From positions 7,502,001 to 7,566,000 of the forward strand of contig NZ_JAPEPZ010000001.1 of the NCBI RefSeq assembly GCF_026339875.1: a stretch of 64,000 nt of DNA. The letters are read 5' to 3'. The stretch is from Streptomyces sp. NBC_01571. Lineage in GTDB: Bacteria; Actinomycetota; Actinomycetes; Streptomycetales; Streptomycetaceae. The translations under genes were made by a program, and so were the position numbers. Below are positions 27,301 through 35,900 of this stretch, one piece after another (the first letter of the stretch is position 1; each line of letters begins with the position of its first letter). The notes under the pieces were generated by a model that was not told where the DNA came from, searched no databases, and was given only the letters and a program-made list of their open reading frames with translations.

Positions 27301-29133
27301 GAGGTTGCCGCCCTCGTAGCCGTAGCCCACCACCGGCAGGTCCGCGCCGTTCTCGCCCGCGCCGGGCACGGACAGGGCGGTGACCCGCCCGTCGGCGGCC
27401 GACAGCCGCAGCTGGTGGCCCGCCGAGTGGACGAGGGCCAGCGGCAGACCGTCCTCGGCGCGGTCGACCGTGACGGTGTGGCCGCCCCGGTCGGTGATGC
27501 CGGACAGCCAGGCCGTGCCGTCGCCGCCCGGCTCGCCACCGGCCGGGGCGGTGAAGTGGCGGGTCGGACCCGCGTCGGGGTCGGTGAGCGTGTAGTCGCC
27601 GTCGGCGTCCCGGGAGAGGAGCGTGCGGAACCGGCCCGAGTACGGCCGGGTGGGCAGGCCGGGGACCGGATGCGGGTACGGGACGAGGAGTCCGTCGGCG
27701 GTGACGTGGACGACACCGATCGCGTCGACCTCGAGACGCTCGTCGACGGTGGACGACCAGGCGGCCCCCAGGAAGCGGCCGGTCGCGCAGCCGGACTCGG
27801 TGCGGCGGGTGAAGACCAGCGGCAGGATGCCGGGTATCTCGAGGTCGGTCTGGGGCAGGAACATCCGGCCCGAGGCGAGGTCCACCGGGTCGGTGCCGTC
27901 GGTGACGCGCTCGCCGTCCGGCCGGTGGTGGGTCCCGTCCGGGGCGTCGTCGACCAGCCTGCGCAGCCGCGCGGCCTCGGCGGCGTCCTCGGCGACGCGC
28001 GCGCCCTTCACCGCGGCTCCGCCGCCGTCGGTGGCCACGGTCAGCACCAGGTCGGGTATGAGCCGGCCGAAGCCCTCGGCCGGGTCCTTCATGAAGTCCT
28101 TGACCATCTGGAGGCCGGTGCCGGCCGGGTCGTTGGCGGCGACGACCAGTCCGGCGGCGAGGCTGTTCAGGGACGTGGCGTACTCGGCCGGGTGCGTGAG
28201 GTTGTACGGGTCCATCGGGTCGACACTGCGGACGAAGTTGAGCAGCCCCGCCGTGCCCTTGATGAGGCCGCCGCCGACGTGGTCGCCCATGATCTGCAGC
28301 TCCTGGAGCCCGTCGCGCGCCTGCTCGGCGTAGGACGGCTTCTCCGGGGCCATGTCGCGGGCGGCGCGGACCGCCGTGCGCGCGGTCTCCGCCGCCGAGT
28401 TCCGCTGTCTGCGGGCCTCGGCGAGGAGGTCCTGAGCGTCCTTCATCAGCTTCTGACCGGGGTCGTCGAACGTCGCCGCGGGCTTGGGCGGGAGCGAGGC
28501 CGGATCGCGCTTGTCCGCGGGCTGGGCGTTGTAGCGGTCGACGGCGCTGTTGTAGTCGTCGACCTTCTTGCGGTGGGCGTCGGCGGCGCCCTCGGAAGCC
28601 TTGACGCCCTCCTTCCACTTGTCGATCGCCGTCTGCGCCTGTCCCTGCGCCCAGGTGACCGTGTCGGCGAACGCCTCGAGCGCGCCGATCGCCTTCACAC
28701 AGGCTTCGCCGGCGGAGTACCACCTGTGCGGCTGGGTGCCGACCGCGGTGCGCAGCGCGTCGGCCGTTTCGCCCTTGAGCCGGGACGAGTCGAGGCCCCT
28801 GAGGCCGTCGCCGGTGTCGTCGAAGGACGACTCGAAGGCGCGGAGCTTCGCGGCGGTGGAGTTGATCTTTCCCGGACTGCCGTAGATCAGCTTGGTCTTG
28901 TCCTCGGTCTGCCCGAGGTCCATCTCGTCGACCTCGGCGCCCATCCGGTTGGCGACCGAACGGGACTGTTCACGCACCCAGTCCGCGCCGGACTCCCAGC
29001 CGATGTCGTCCAGGCGGTCGGCCGTCCAGTTGCCCGCGTCCTCGACCCGGTTTCCCGCCCACTCGACGCCGTCCTCGACCGCGTTCTCGACCGAGTCGGG
29101 CGTGAGGTCACTGATGAAGTCGCCTATACCCAC
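24367..29133 (-). CDS. RHS-repeat polymorphic toxin with complete C-terminal domain
   Basis: 1588 residues from a GTG preceded by a G-rich ribosome site. Residues 1-300 are helical and look like a type VII export partner domain. A DUF6531-like segment (DPVDLASGRMFLPQ, ~415) leads into ~900 residues of YD/RHS repeats. The cage end is canonical: GQYYDSETGLHYNFFRHYDP, then RYTSPDPLGL and, after YVDNPNTAS, a second DPLGL. The last 143 residues (24370-24798) are the toxin: MHGMSDERVLEILKNPDAVY, RLTFRQGEDIVVTEG, then QAVTAYGPSG. This helix-strand pattern resembles DUF4258/BECR-fold RNase toxins, which is tentative. Confidence 0.92.
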   Translation of the reverse strand: MGIGDFISDLTPDSVENAVEDGVEWAGNRVEDAGNWTADRLDDIGWESGADWVREQSRSVANRMGAEVDEMDLGQTEDKTKLIYGSPGKINSTAAKLRAFESSFDDTGDGLRGLDSSRLKGETADALRTAVGTQPHRWYSAGEACVKAIGALEAFADTVTWAQGQAQTAIDKWKEGVKASEGAADAHRKKVDDYNSAVDRYNAQPADKRDPASLPPKPAATFDDPGQKLMKDAQDLLAEARRQRNSAAETARTAVRAARDMAPEKPSYAEQARDGLQELQIMGDHVGGGLIKGTAGLLNFVRSVDPMDPYNLTHPAEYATSLNSLAAGLVVAANDPAGTGLQMVKDFMKDPAEGFGRLIPDLVLTVATDGGGAAVKGARVAEDAAEAARLRRLVDDAPDGTHHRPDGERVTDGTDPVDLASGRMFLPQTDLEIPGILPLVFTRRTESGCATGRFLGAAWSSTVDERLEVDAIGVVHVTADGLLVPYPHPVPGLPTRPYSGRFRTLLSRDADGDYTLTDPDAGPTRHFTAPAGGEPGGDGTAWLSGITDRGGHTVTVDRAEDGLPLALVHSAGHQLRLSAADGRVTALSVPGAGENGADLPVVGYGYEGGNLTTVTRPSGAVTTFLYDDRRRVIAWIDSNGHRYDYVYDDHDRVVAEGGEAGHVQVTLAYTGPDAGTGHRTTVLTTADGRATRHLIGPGCRVLATTDALGRTTRFRYGSGGELLSRTDPLGATTAFTYDEDGRPLTVTGPDGGELRVVRGPFGLPVETVGPDGSRRTYTYDELGNRTSLIDPAGHTTRMSYDDAGRLTAVTDALGNTTRVRCDAAGRTVAVTDPSGATTRTERDGLGRPVRTTGRTGGVTRLEWNADGRLARRTGPDGAHESWTYDGEGNCTAHTDAVGAVTRHEYTHFDLPLATTRPDGGRYEFEHDADLRLTRVTGPRGKSWTYEYDAVGNIVSETDFDGRTLTYRVDAAGRLAARTDVLGGTISFERDSLGQVLGKTVDGRVTTYAYDRAGRLLEAVGPDSELRYQYDRDGRVKTELVDGRPMLYSYDAQGRRVRRTTPTGHVTSYAYDSDGLPARLDTGGQHITFTHDAAGRELARAFGDALTVTSAWDEAGRLATQHFTAGARAVNSRAYAYRADGHLLSVADRLSGTRTFDLDPMGRVTAVHAPAWTERYAYDDTGNQTSASWPDSHPGGESVGPRSYDGTRVTRAGDVRFEYDALGRVTLRQKTRLSRKPDTWRYEWDTENRLTSVTTPDGTRWRYRYDPLGRRTAKQRLAADGAGVDEETRFTWDGLTLCEQTSHGMDQPNPVALTWDHRGHIPLAQTERILTADDRQSEIDRRFFAIATDLVGTPTELIDESGGIAWRSRSTLWGATAWARDGITYTPLRFPGQYYDSETGLHYNFFRHYDPETGRYTSPDPLGLAPAPNPVSYVDNPNTASDPLGLMPNYTKEERAKKRLDKIVDAVIDRAQNGEVRKHVDYHGDTMHGMSDERVLEILKNPDAVYQSTGTAGRLTFRQGEDIVVTEGPGSTQGQAVTAYGPSGVKGDSGAQALGGRPTDPGPPVTHEDIVEGRIPGKGGNLAPAVRIR

Positions 29134-29135
29134 GT

Positions 29136-29795
29136 TCAGTTCCCCCCGGACTCACCCTGCGGCGGCTGTTCCTGCTGGGCGCGTTCGTCCGGCGAAGGGC
29201 CGAAGGTGTCGTCCAGCGCCTGGTTCCACTGGTCGTCGGAGATGCCCAGCGCGTGGTTGAGCACCTCCGACTGCCGGCCGCCCTGGCCCTCGGTGAGAAC
29301 GGTGCGGCCGGTGTCCTTCCAGGTCTGCTCCATGTCGTGACCGGCCTTGTCGAACGACTCGGGGCTCCAGTCCGGGTTCAGGTAGTCCGGGGTGAAGATG
29401 TCCCCCCAGTCCTGCTTGGCGATGTCCTCCTCGCTCGCGTGCGGGTTCCCGCCGAACAGGGAGTTGGCGCCCACCTTGAGGGAGTCCCCGACGTACTGGT
29501 CCTCCTCCCACACGGTGCCCGCCGCGAGGCCCAGACGGTTCGCGATCGCGCTCGCGTCCCGCACCAGGGCGCGCACACCCCATTCCCAGCGCTCGCAGAA
29601 GTCCTCGAAGTCGACCGAGAGTCCGTGGTGCCCCGCCTCCATCCCGGTCATCGCCAGCCCCGAGAAGCCCTTTCCCGTCACCGCGCCGGTGGGGCCGCCG
29701 AGTTCACCGAGCTGGTCGATCGTCGCCCCCATGCCCTGGGTGAACTTGGCGACCGACGCCTTGTCGAGATGCAGATCAGCTTCGTCGCCGCTCAT
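29136..29795 (-). CDS. helical partner protein of RHS operon (type VII associated)
   Basis: 219 residues, mostly helical, with no signal peptide. Central WEWGVRALVRDASAIANRLG and a G-rich LAMTGMEAGHHG segment resemble streptomycete proteins encoded before RHS toxins and thought to be ESX-like cargo partners. The C-terminus is acidic and Pro/Gln-rich. ATG at 29793-29795 overlaps the preceding SseB-like stop (ATGA); two bases separate its stop from the RHS GTG. Function inferred from operon position. Confidence 0.7.
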   Translation of the reverse strand: MSGDEADLHLDKASVAKFTQGMGATIDQLGELGGPTGAVTGKGFSGLAMTGMEAGHHGLSVDFEDFCERWEWGVRALVRDASAIANRLGLAAGTVWEEDQYVGDSLKVGANSLFGGNPHASEEDIAKQDWGDIFTPDYLNPDWSPESFDKAGHDMEQTWKDTGRTVLTEGQGGRQSEVLNHALGISDDQWNQALDDTFGPSPDERAQQEQPPQGESGGN

Positions 29796-30214
29796 GCCCG
29801 TGCCCCCCTCGTATCCGCACCCGCGCCCGCGTCGACGGCCACCGCGTCCGGCACGATGCCGACGACCGGCGGGAAGAACATCGACCCCTCCTCGGTGGCG
29901 ATGTCGACGGCGAGACCGGCGGGTTCGCCGAGCGCGGGCACGATCTCGTCGACGATGCGCGCGCCCAGCAACGCCGCGTAGTCCATGGGCTGGTCGCCGG
30001 ACGCGTGGCGCAGGGCGAACCTGGCCAGCGCGATCTCGTCGGTGAACCCGCAGATCCACCGCACTCCGCCCGAACGCACCGACCAGAGACCTCCGTCGGC
30101 CACCGGCACGAGAAGGACCGAGCGCCGCATCTCTCCGACCAGCGCACGGGGGTCGTCGCCTCCCGTCCTCCGCTCGGCGATGCGCTCGGCCAGCGCCGCC
30201 TTGGGCTGCTGCAC
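29792..30214 (-). CDS. SseB-like domain protein, first gene of RHS operon
   Basis: 140 residues from GTG at 30212-30214 with a near-ideal GGGGAGGAA site. The pattern LLVPVADGGLWSVRSGGVRW, then CGFTDEIALARFAL, then VDIATEEGSMFFPPVVGIVP matches the SseB N-terminal-like domain (type III/VII enhancer-type fold, common in actinomycete ESX loci). It likely acts as a chaperone or accessory for toxin export. It precedes the helical partner with a 4-bp overlap, so four genes 30214-23601 form one operon. Confidence 0.75.
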   Translation of the reverse strand: MQQPKAALAERIAERRTGGDDPRALVGEMRRSVLLVPVADGGLWSVRSGGVRWICGFTDEIALARFALRHASGDQPMDYAALLGARIVDEIVPALGEPAGLAVDIATEEGSMFFPPVVGIVPDAVAVDAGAGADTRGARA

Positions 30215-30232
30215 GGTTTCCTCCCCGGTCCC

Positions 30233-30268
30233 GGGTGACAGATCGCAGGTCTTGGGTGACAGATCGCA
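30233..30268 (-). promoter_or_regulatory. two direct repeats, 21-bp period, before RHS operon
   Basis: GGGTGACAGATCGCA (plus-strand sense) occurs exactly twice, at 30233-30247 and 30254-30268, 19 bp upstream of the first gene's GTG. A 21-bp period places both on one face of the helix. A regulator site, or an -35-like repeat, is likely. Confidence 0.6.
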
Positions 30269-30354
30269 CCATAGGGCGGGACGCGTGGGAAGGAGGGGGC
30301 GGTTCTCGTTCTCGTGAAGGCTTGTCAGGTCGGACGAAACCTGTCGCGGCACTA

Positions 30355-30529
30355 GGTCGTGTTGCGAAAGTCCCGCCTGCCTCGCGGCGCCTGGCACGCC
30401 CTCTCGCCGCACCGGGCGAAAACCCGGGTACGTCCAGTACGCGGGCTTCCGCCCGGCACGCCGAGAGCACGCACCAGACGCCGCGAGGCCCGCCCTCCGG
30501 GCGGACGACGGGACTTTCGCAACACGCCC
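30355..30529. mobile_element. 175-bp MITE-like palindromic element with TA duplication
   Basis: Terminal inverted repeats GGTCGTGTTGCGAAAGTC (left) and GGGCGTGTTGCGAAAGTC (right, complement) are followed by further imperfect pairing (CTCGCGGCG / CGCCGCGAG). TA at 30353-30354 and 30530-30531 flanks the element, the target choice of IS630/mariner-type transposases. No coding capacity. Its right end supplies the TAG stop of the glycosyltransferase gene. Confidence 0.75.
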
Positions 30530-32250
30530 TAACGGCCGCTCGCGGGTGTCAGCCGGATGTCCGTGCTGGACAGCGTCATGGGTGAGGCGGAGACCGCCCG
30601 CAGGCGGATGCGTACTCCGGTGCCGGGGAGGGTGAACTTGCCGTCGGGCGGCCGGATCTCGTAGCGGGCCGAGGCGTGCCGGCCGAGGGTGGCCGGGCCG
30701 GAGGCGATGGACCAGTAGCGGCTCATGCCCTGACCCGTGGTGAGGGTGAAGTGCGGGCTCAGGGCCGCGTCGCCGAGGTTGGTGACGCGCACGGTGAGTG
30801 CCGTCACGGCCTTCGTGGCCCGGCGGGCGCCGACGAGCTCCATCCGCAGGGGCGGCGAGCCCGTCACCGCCAGGGTCGTCGCCGCCAGGGCGGGGGCCAG
30901 CAGGAGCACGGCCGCGGCGATGCGCGCCCCCTGCCGGCGCGGGCCGCGCAGCAGGGCCGGCCGGGGCTGCCAGGCGGCGGCGAAGGCCTGTGGGGGCGCG
31001 GTGACGGCGGCGGCCAGCCACAGCGGGGTCATCATCAGGTAGTAGCCGTCCTGGGAGCGCGTCGCCACGTAGAACGCGCACCAGGGCAGCACCGTGGCCG
31101 CGGGCCCGAGCCTTCGTACGAAGAGCACGAAGAGCCCCAGCAGACCCGCGGCCAGGAGCAGACTCGCGTGCGAGTACCAGGCCAGCCGGCCGCTGCCGTC
31201 CGTGAAGTAGAGCGAGACGCCGACCAGGCCCTGGCCGTGGATGTTCGCCTTCTGGGTGAGGGGCAGCGTGATCCCTTCGAACCAGGTACGCGGCTCGCTC
31301 ACGATGAAGTACGCGTTGATCAGCAGCCAGGTCGTGGCGGCCACGCCGACGATCCTGCCCACGGCCACCGCGGCCCCGCGCGGGCCGAGATCGGCTCGGC
31401 GCAGGGCGTAGACGCCGGCCAGCAGGAACGGTGTGAGGAACCACGGCAACTGCTGGGAGGCGCAGGCCGCGCCCAGGCACACCGCCCGCGCCCAGTCGCC
31501 CCGGCCGCCGTACCCCATGCGCGGCCAGCCGACCACCACCGGGATGAGGAAGGCGCAGGCGACGATCGCCGGGTAGCCGAGCCGGGCGTACGCCGGCAGC
31601 AGGCCGAGACCGAGACAGACCAGCGTGGCCGCCGGGCGCCACTGCACGGGCAGCATCCGCCACATCACGATCGTGGCCACGATCAGGGCCGCCGTGCTGA
31701 CCAGGACCGCCGGAGCCGCCCCGTGCCCGACCCACAACAAGGGTGCGGTGAGCAGCAGGGGAAGCGGCGGATAGCCGTACGTGAAGTCGTAGCCGCCGGT
31801 CATCGTCGGGGTGAGGGCGATGCCGTGCTGGGTGAAGAGCCACGGCCACGGCTGCCCGTAGACACGGTGGCCGGCGACGAACTCGCGCGCGGCCTGCGTG
31901 GTGAGGAACGATTCGTCACTGCCCCCGTGGTACATGGCGTACCCGCACACGGCGAGCGTCACCGCCGTCACCAGGACGACGAGGTCGAGGCGGGCCAGCG
32001 TGCGGGAGCGGCGGGCGACCAGGGCCAGTACGCCGGTCGCCAGGATCGAGGCGTAGCAGACCGAGATGACCGCGGCGACGGGGAGCCGGTGGCTCGCCGC
32101 CGCCGTCCACATCGGGCGGGTGCCGATGAAGAGGCTGATGTCGGCGAGCAGGGTCAGCACGCGGTGCCACTGCGCGGGCGCCTCTTCCGAAGGTGCCTCG
32201 GTGCGGGCCCGTAGGCGGATGGTCGACGGCCTCATGTCTGCCAAGTACAC
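30529..32250 (-). CDS. GT-C-type membrane glycosyltransferase
   Basis: 573 residues with ~10-12 membrane helices. The first large outer loop carries DESFLTTQAAREFVAGHRVYG and GGYDFTYGYPPLPLLLTAP, the pattern of DUF2029/mannosyl-type GT-C enzymes using polyprenyl-phosphate sugars. The C-terminal ~120 residues form a soluble beta-rich domain (LTVRVTNLGDAALSPHFTL). The start is 32250 or the ATG five codons later. The stop codon (TAG, 30529-30531) straddles the edge of the MITE-like element, so the natural C-terminus may have been changed. Function (cell-envelope glycan or lipid glycosylation) is inferred from fold. Confidence 0.8.
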   Translation of the reverse strand: MYLADMRPSTIRLRARTEAPSEEAPAQWHRVLTLLADISLFIGTRPMWTAAASHRLPVAAVISVCYASILATGVLALVARRSRTLARLDLVVLVTAVTLAVCGYAMYHGGSDESFLTTQAAREFVAGHRVYGQPWPWLFTQHGIALTPTMTGGYDFTYGYPPLPLLLTAPLLWVGHGAAPAVLVSTAALIVATIVMWRMLPVQWRPAATLVCLGLGLLPAYARLGYPAIVACAFLIPVVVGWPRMGYGGRGDWARAVCLGAACASQQLPWFLTPFLLAGVYALRRADLGPRGAAVAVGRIVGVAATTWLLINAYFIVSEPRTWFEGITLPLTQKANIHGQGLVGVSLYFTDGSGRLAWYSHASLLLAAGLLGLFVLFVRRLGPAATVLPWCAFYVATRSQDGYYLMMTPLWLAAAVTAPPQAFAAAWQPRPALLRGPRRQGARIAAAVLLLAPALAATTLAVTGSPPLRMELVGARRATKAVTALTVRVTNLGDAALSPHFTLTTGQGMSRYWSIASGPATLGRHASARYEIRPPDGKFTLPGTGVRIRLRAVSASPMTLSSTDIRLTPASGR

Positions 32251-32338
32251 AGGTTTGGACGGTAATTCCCGCAGTTGAAGGGCGTGATGGCGGACGTGAA
32301 GAGTCCGGTGTGAGGGCGGTAAGAAGCGCGTCGGCGGC

Positions 32339-32758
32339 TCATGCGTTGGAGAGGGAGACCTCGGTGGACTTGATGAGCGCCACGACCGCGGAGCCCGCTG
32401 TCAGGCCCAGTTCGGTGGCCGCGTCCCTGGTGATCGCGGAGGTCAGTTCGGCCCCCGCGACCGCGAGCTTGACGCGGGCCATCGCGCCGCCGGTGGCGAC
32501 ATCGGTGACCGTGCCGGGGAGCTGGTTGCGGATGCTCACCCCGTCGACCGGGCCGGTGGCCAGGGACACCTCCGTCGACTTGACCAGGGCGCGGACCGAG
32601 GAGCCCTTGGCGAGGCCCAGGTCCTCGACGGCCTCCCTGGTGATGGCCGCGGTCAGGTCCTGGCCGCCGTCGAGACGGAGCCTGACCGTCGCCATCACCT
32701 CGCCGGAGGTGACGGAGGTGACGGTGCCGGGGAGCTGATTACGGATGCTCAGGCTCAT
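32339..32758 (-). CDS. molbindin with two Mop/TOBE domains
   Basis: 139 residues made of two repeats of ~67 residues, both beginning SIRNQLPGTVT and ending VKSTEVSLA or IKSTEVSLS. Each is a Mop (TOBE) fold that binds molybdate at subunit interfaces. It is a cytoplasmic molybdate store or buffer. The neighbour upstream on the same strand is a molybdenum-dependent nitrate reductase, a fitting client. ATG at 32756-32758 with GAGGCG upstream. The repeats are nearly identical at the DNA level at their starts, which points to internal duplication. Confidence 0.9.
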   Translation of the reverse strand: MSLSIRNQLPGTVTSVTSGEVMATVRLRLDGGQDLTAAITREAVEDLGLAKGSSVRALVKSTEVSLATGPVDGVSIRNQLPGTVTDVATGGAMARVKLAVAGAELTSAITRDAATELGLTAGSAVVALIKSTEVSLSNA

Positions 32759-32863
32759 GGGTGCGCCTCGATTGCGGTCCGGATAGTCGGTTTTCGACAA
32801 TTATGTGCGCCACGTGTCGTACGGGGTGGACGCCACGGCCCGTGTCTCCGACGCGTCGTGGAC

Positions 32864-32925
32864 GTATCGCCGTATCCAGTCGCATGCAGTCGTATCCAAC
32901 CGTATGCTCCGGTATCTCCTGTATC
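32864..32925 (-). promoter_or_regulatory. array of GATAC motifs upstream of molbindin
   Basis: On the plus strand GTATC starts at 32864, 32872, 32892, 32912 and 32921, with GTATG at 32902. The last four intervals are 10, 10, 10 and 9 bp, so they share one helix face. It lies 106-167 bp upstream of the molbindin start. A binding site for a cooperatively acting regulator is plausible; it does not match the E. coli ModE operator. Confidence 0.45.
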
Positions 32926-32950
32926 CCCTTGCCTCGGCGGGTCCGCCCCG

Positions 32951-35900
32951 TCAGTACACGTCCCGGACGTACCGCTTGTCCGCCGCGAGCTGTCTGACGT
33001 GGGCGGCGGCCTCCGCCTCGCCCAGGCCGCCGTGCGCGACGGCGATGTCCCGCAGCGCCCGGTCGACGTCCTTGGCCATCCGCGAGGCGTCCCCGCACAC
33101 GTAGAAGCGGGCGCCGCCCTGGAGCCAGTGCCAGAGCTCGGGCCCGTGCTCGCGCATCCGGTCCTGCACGTAGACCTTGGTGCGCTGGTCGCGTGAGAAC
33201 GCCGTGTCGAGGCGGCTGAGCGTGCCGTCGTCGAGCAGCGCGGTCAGCTCCCGCTCGTAGTAGAAGTCGGTGGCGCGGTGCTGCTCGCCGAAGAACAGCC
33301 AGTTCGGTGCCCGGTGGCCGAGCGCCCGCCGCTCCTCGAGGAAACCGACGAACGGGGCGACTCCGGTGCCGGGCCCCACCATCACCATCGGGGTCGTCGC
33401 GTCCGCCGGGGGCCTGAAGCGCGGCGACCGCTGGACGAAGACCGGCACTCGCGCCCCCGGCCCGGCATCGGCCAGGAAGGGTGAGCACACCCCGCCGCGC
33501 GGCCGGCCGCCCGGATTCTCGTAGCGCACGACGGAGACGGTCAGGGCGAGCAGATGCGGATCGACGAGCGGACTGGACGAGATCGAGTACAGCCGGGGCC
33601 GCAGCCGGCCGAACACCCCTGCCCACTCGCGCGCCGAGGCGCGCACCGGGTGCTCGGACACCACGTCCACGGACTGCCGGCCCCACGACCACCGCGCCAG
33701 CCCGTCCTTGTTGTCCGTGCGCAGCAGCTTCCGCAACTCCCGTCCGTCGCTGGTCCGTTCTCCGACGAAGCGCAGCAGGCCGGAGGTGATGCGGGTGATG
33801 TCCAGATGCCGGAGAAGGGCTTCCTCGAAGGGAATCTCCCCGACGCCCGCGATCTCGACCGGAGTAGGCCCGTGCGCACCGGTGACGTCCAGCCATTCGG
33901 CCACGAGGGCAGGCGAGTTGACGGGCCGTATGCCGAGCGCGTCCCCCGCCTCGTACGTCAGCGGGCTCTCGCTCTCCCGGGTGTCGAAGGTGAACCGGCG
34001 GACCTCCTTGCCGGCGCCGGGCAGGCTGAGCAGCCGGTTGCCGGTGAGGCGGGCGGTGCCGGCGGCCGGACCGGGCCGGGGCGTCGGGGACGTCCGGGAC
34101 GTCCGGGAGGGCTGGGGCGGCTCCGCGTCGCCGCCGAGCGCGGGTACGGTGCCTGCGTCGAACGAGGGCACGGCCCCCGCCCGCAGACCCGGTTCCGCCC
34201 TGGCCCTGAGACGCGGTTCCGCCCTCGCGCCGAGCGCCGGTTCCGGCCCCGCGCCGAGCGCGGCCTGTGCCTCCGCCCCGAGGGCGGTGAGGATCCGCTC
34301 CAGCCAGCCGTCCGCGGACGGCGCGTACTCCGGTTCGCAGTCCGTACGGGGAGCGAGCCGTACGGCGCCCAACTCGTCCAGCCGCGCGTCCAGTCGACGG
34401 CCGTGCCCGCAGAAGTCGTCGTACGACGAGTCGCCGAGCGCCAGCACGGCGTAGCGCACCCCGTCCAGGCGTGGGGCCTCCGGCCCGGACAGCGTGCCCC
34501 ACAGGCCGGACCCGTTGTCGGGTGCGTCGCCGTCCCCGTACGTGCTGGTGACGAAGAGCAGAGCGGCGCCGTGGGTGAGCGAGCCGACGTCCGCCTCGTC
34601 CATCCCGACCAGGCGCGCCCGGTGGCCCTTCGCGCCGAGCCGCTCGGCGGCGGACGCCGCGCACTCCTCCGCGTTCCCGGTCTGCGAGGCCCACAGCACC
34701 ATGACCTCGCGGCCTGCCGGGGGCGCTGCCGGTGTCGGAGGGAGAGCCGACGCCGGTGTCGGTGTGGGGGCGGCCGGAGGCGTGGAGCGGGAGTACATGC
34801 CGGCGAGCGCGCCGTTGACCCAGAGCGCGTGCTCGGGGGCGAAGGGAGCGTCCGGCGGGAGGACGGGTACGCCGGGGAGGCCGGGCGGCCCGGAGCCGAG
34901 CCCGGCCAGGAAGCCGGTGAGGTAGCGACGTTCGGAGGAGGACAGCACGGGCGGGGGCGCGGGCTCCAGGCCGAGGTCGCGTGGGGACACTTCCCCGAGA
35001 AGAGCGCCAGGACCGGGGACAGGGACGGCGGCACTCGCGCGCGCGACGGCGTCCCCCTCCTCGACGGGATCCGCAGGCTCCTCGACCGCGTCCGTAGGCT
35101 CCGCGACGGGATCCCCCTGTCCCACGGCGGCTGCGCCGCGCGTCCGCGTCAGCGACACCGCGCACACCTTGAACTCCGGCTGGAACGACACCGGATCCAC
35201 CGCGTCCCCGGTCACCGCGTTGATGCTCAGGTACTCCCCGAACAGGTCGTTCCAGTGGAAGGGCGCGAACACACACCCCGGCAGCACCCGTTCCGTCACC
35301 ACCGCCGGGAGCACCGCCCGCCCCCGCCGGGAGGCGACCTCCACGGAGTCGCCCTCCCCGATCCCGAGGGACTCCGCGTCCCGCGGGTGCAGTTCGACGA
35401 ACGGCCCGGGATTCAGCTTGTTGAGCCTCGCCACCTTCCCCGTCCTGGTCAGCGTGTGCCACTGGTGCGGCAGGCGCCCGGTGTTGAGAACGAACGGGAA
35501 GTCGTCGTCGGGCATCTCGGCGGGCGGCAGATGCGGCCGTGCGTGGAACACCGCGCGGCCGCTCGCGGTGGGGAACGACAGCTCCGCACCCTGCCGGTAC
35601 CGGACCGGACTGCGCCGGGGCCCGTCCGTCCGGGCGACGGGCCACTGCACGGGGCCGTCCCGCAGCCGCTCGTACGAGGCACCCCGCAGGTCCCATCCGG
35701 TCTTCGGGTTCCAGGCCCGCTTGATCTCCTCGAAGACCTGCTCGGCGCTCTCGTACGAGAACCCCTCCTCGTAGCCCATCGCGCGGGCGACGGCCGCGAT
35801 GATGCGCCAGTCCGCCATCGCCTCGCCGGGCGGATCGACGGCCGGCCGGGCCAGGGTGAGCGTGCGCTCGCTGTTGACGAGGACGCCCTCCGTCTCCGTC

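Noticed and set aside
27055..29340. Plus-strand open frame of 761 codons
   Set aside because: Antisense to the RHS toxin; Val/Gly/Arg-rich with no motif.
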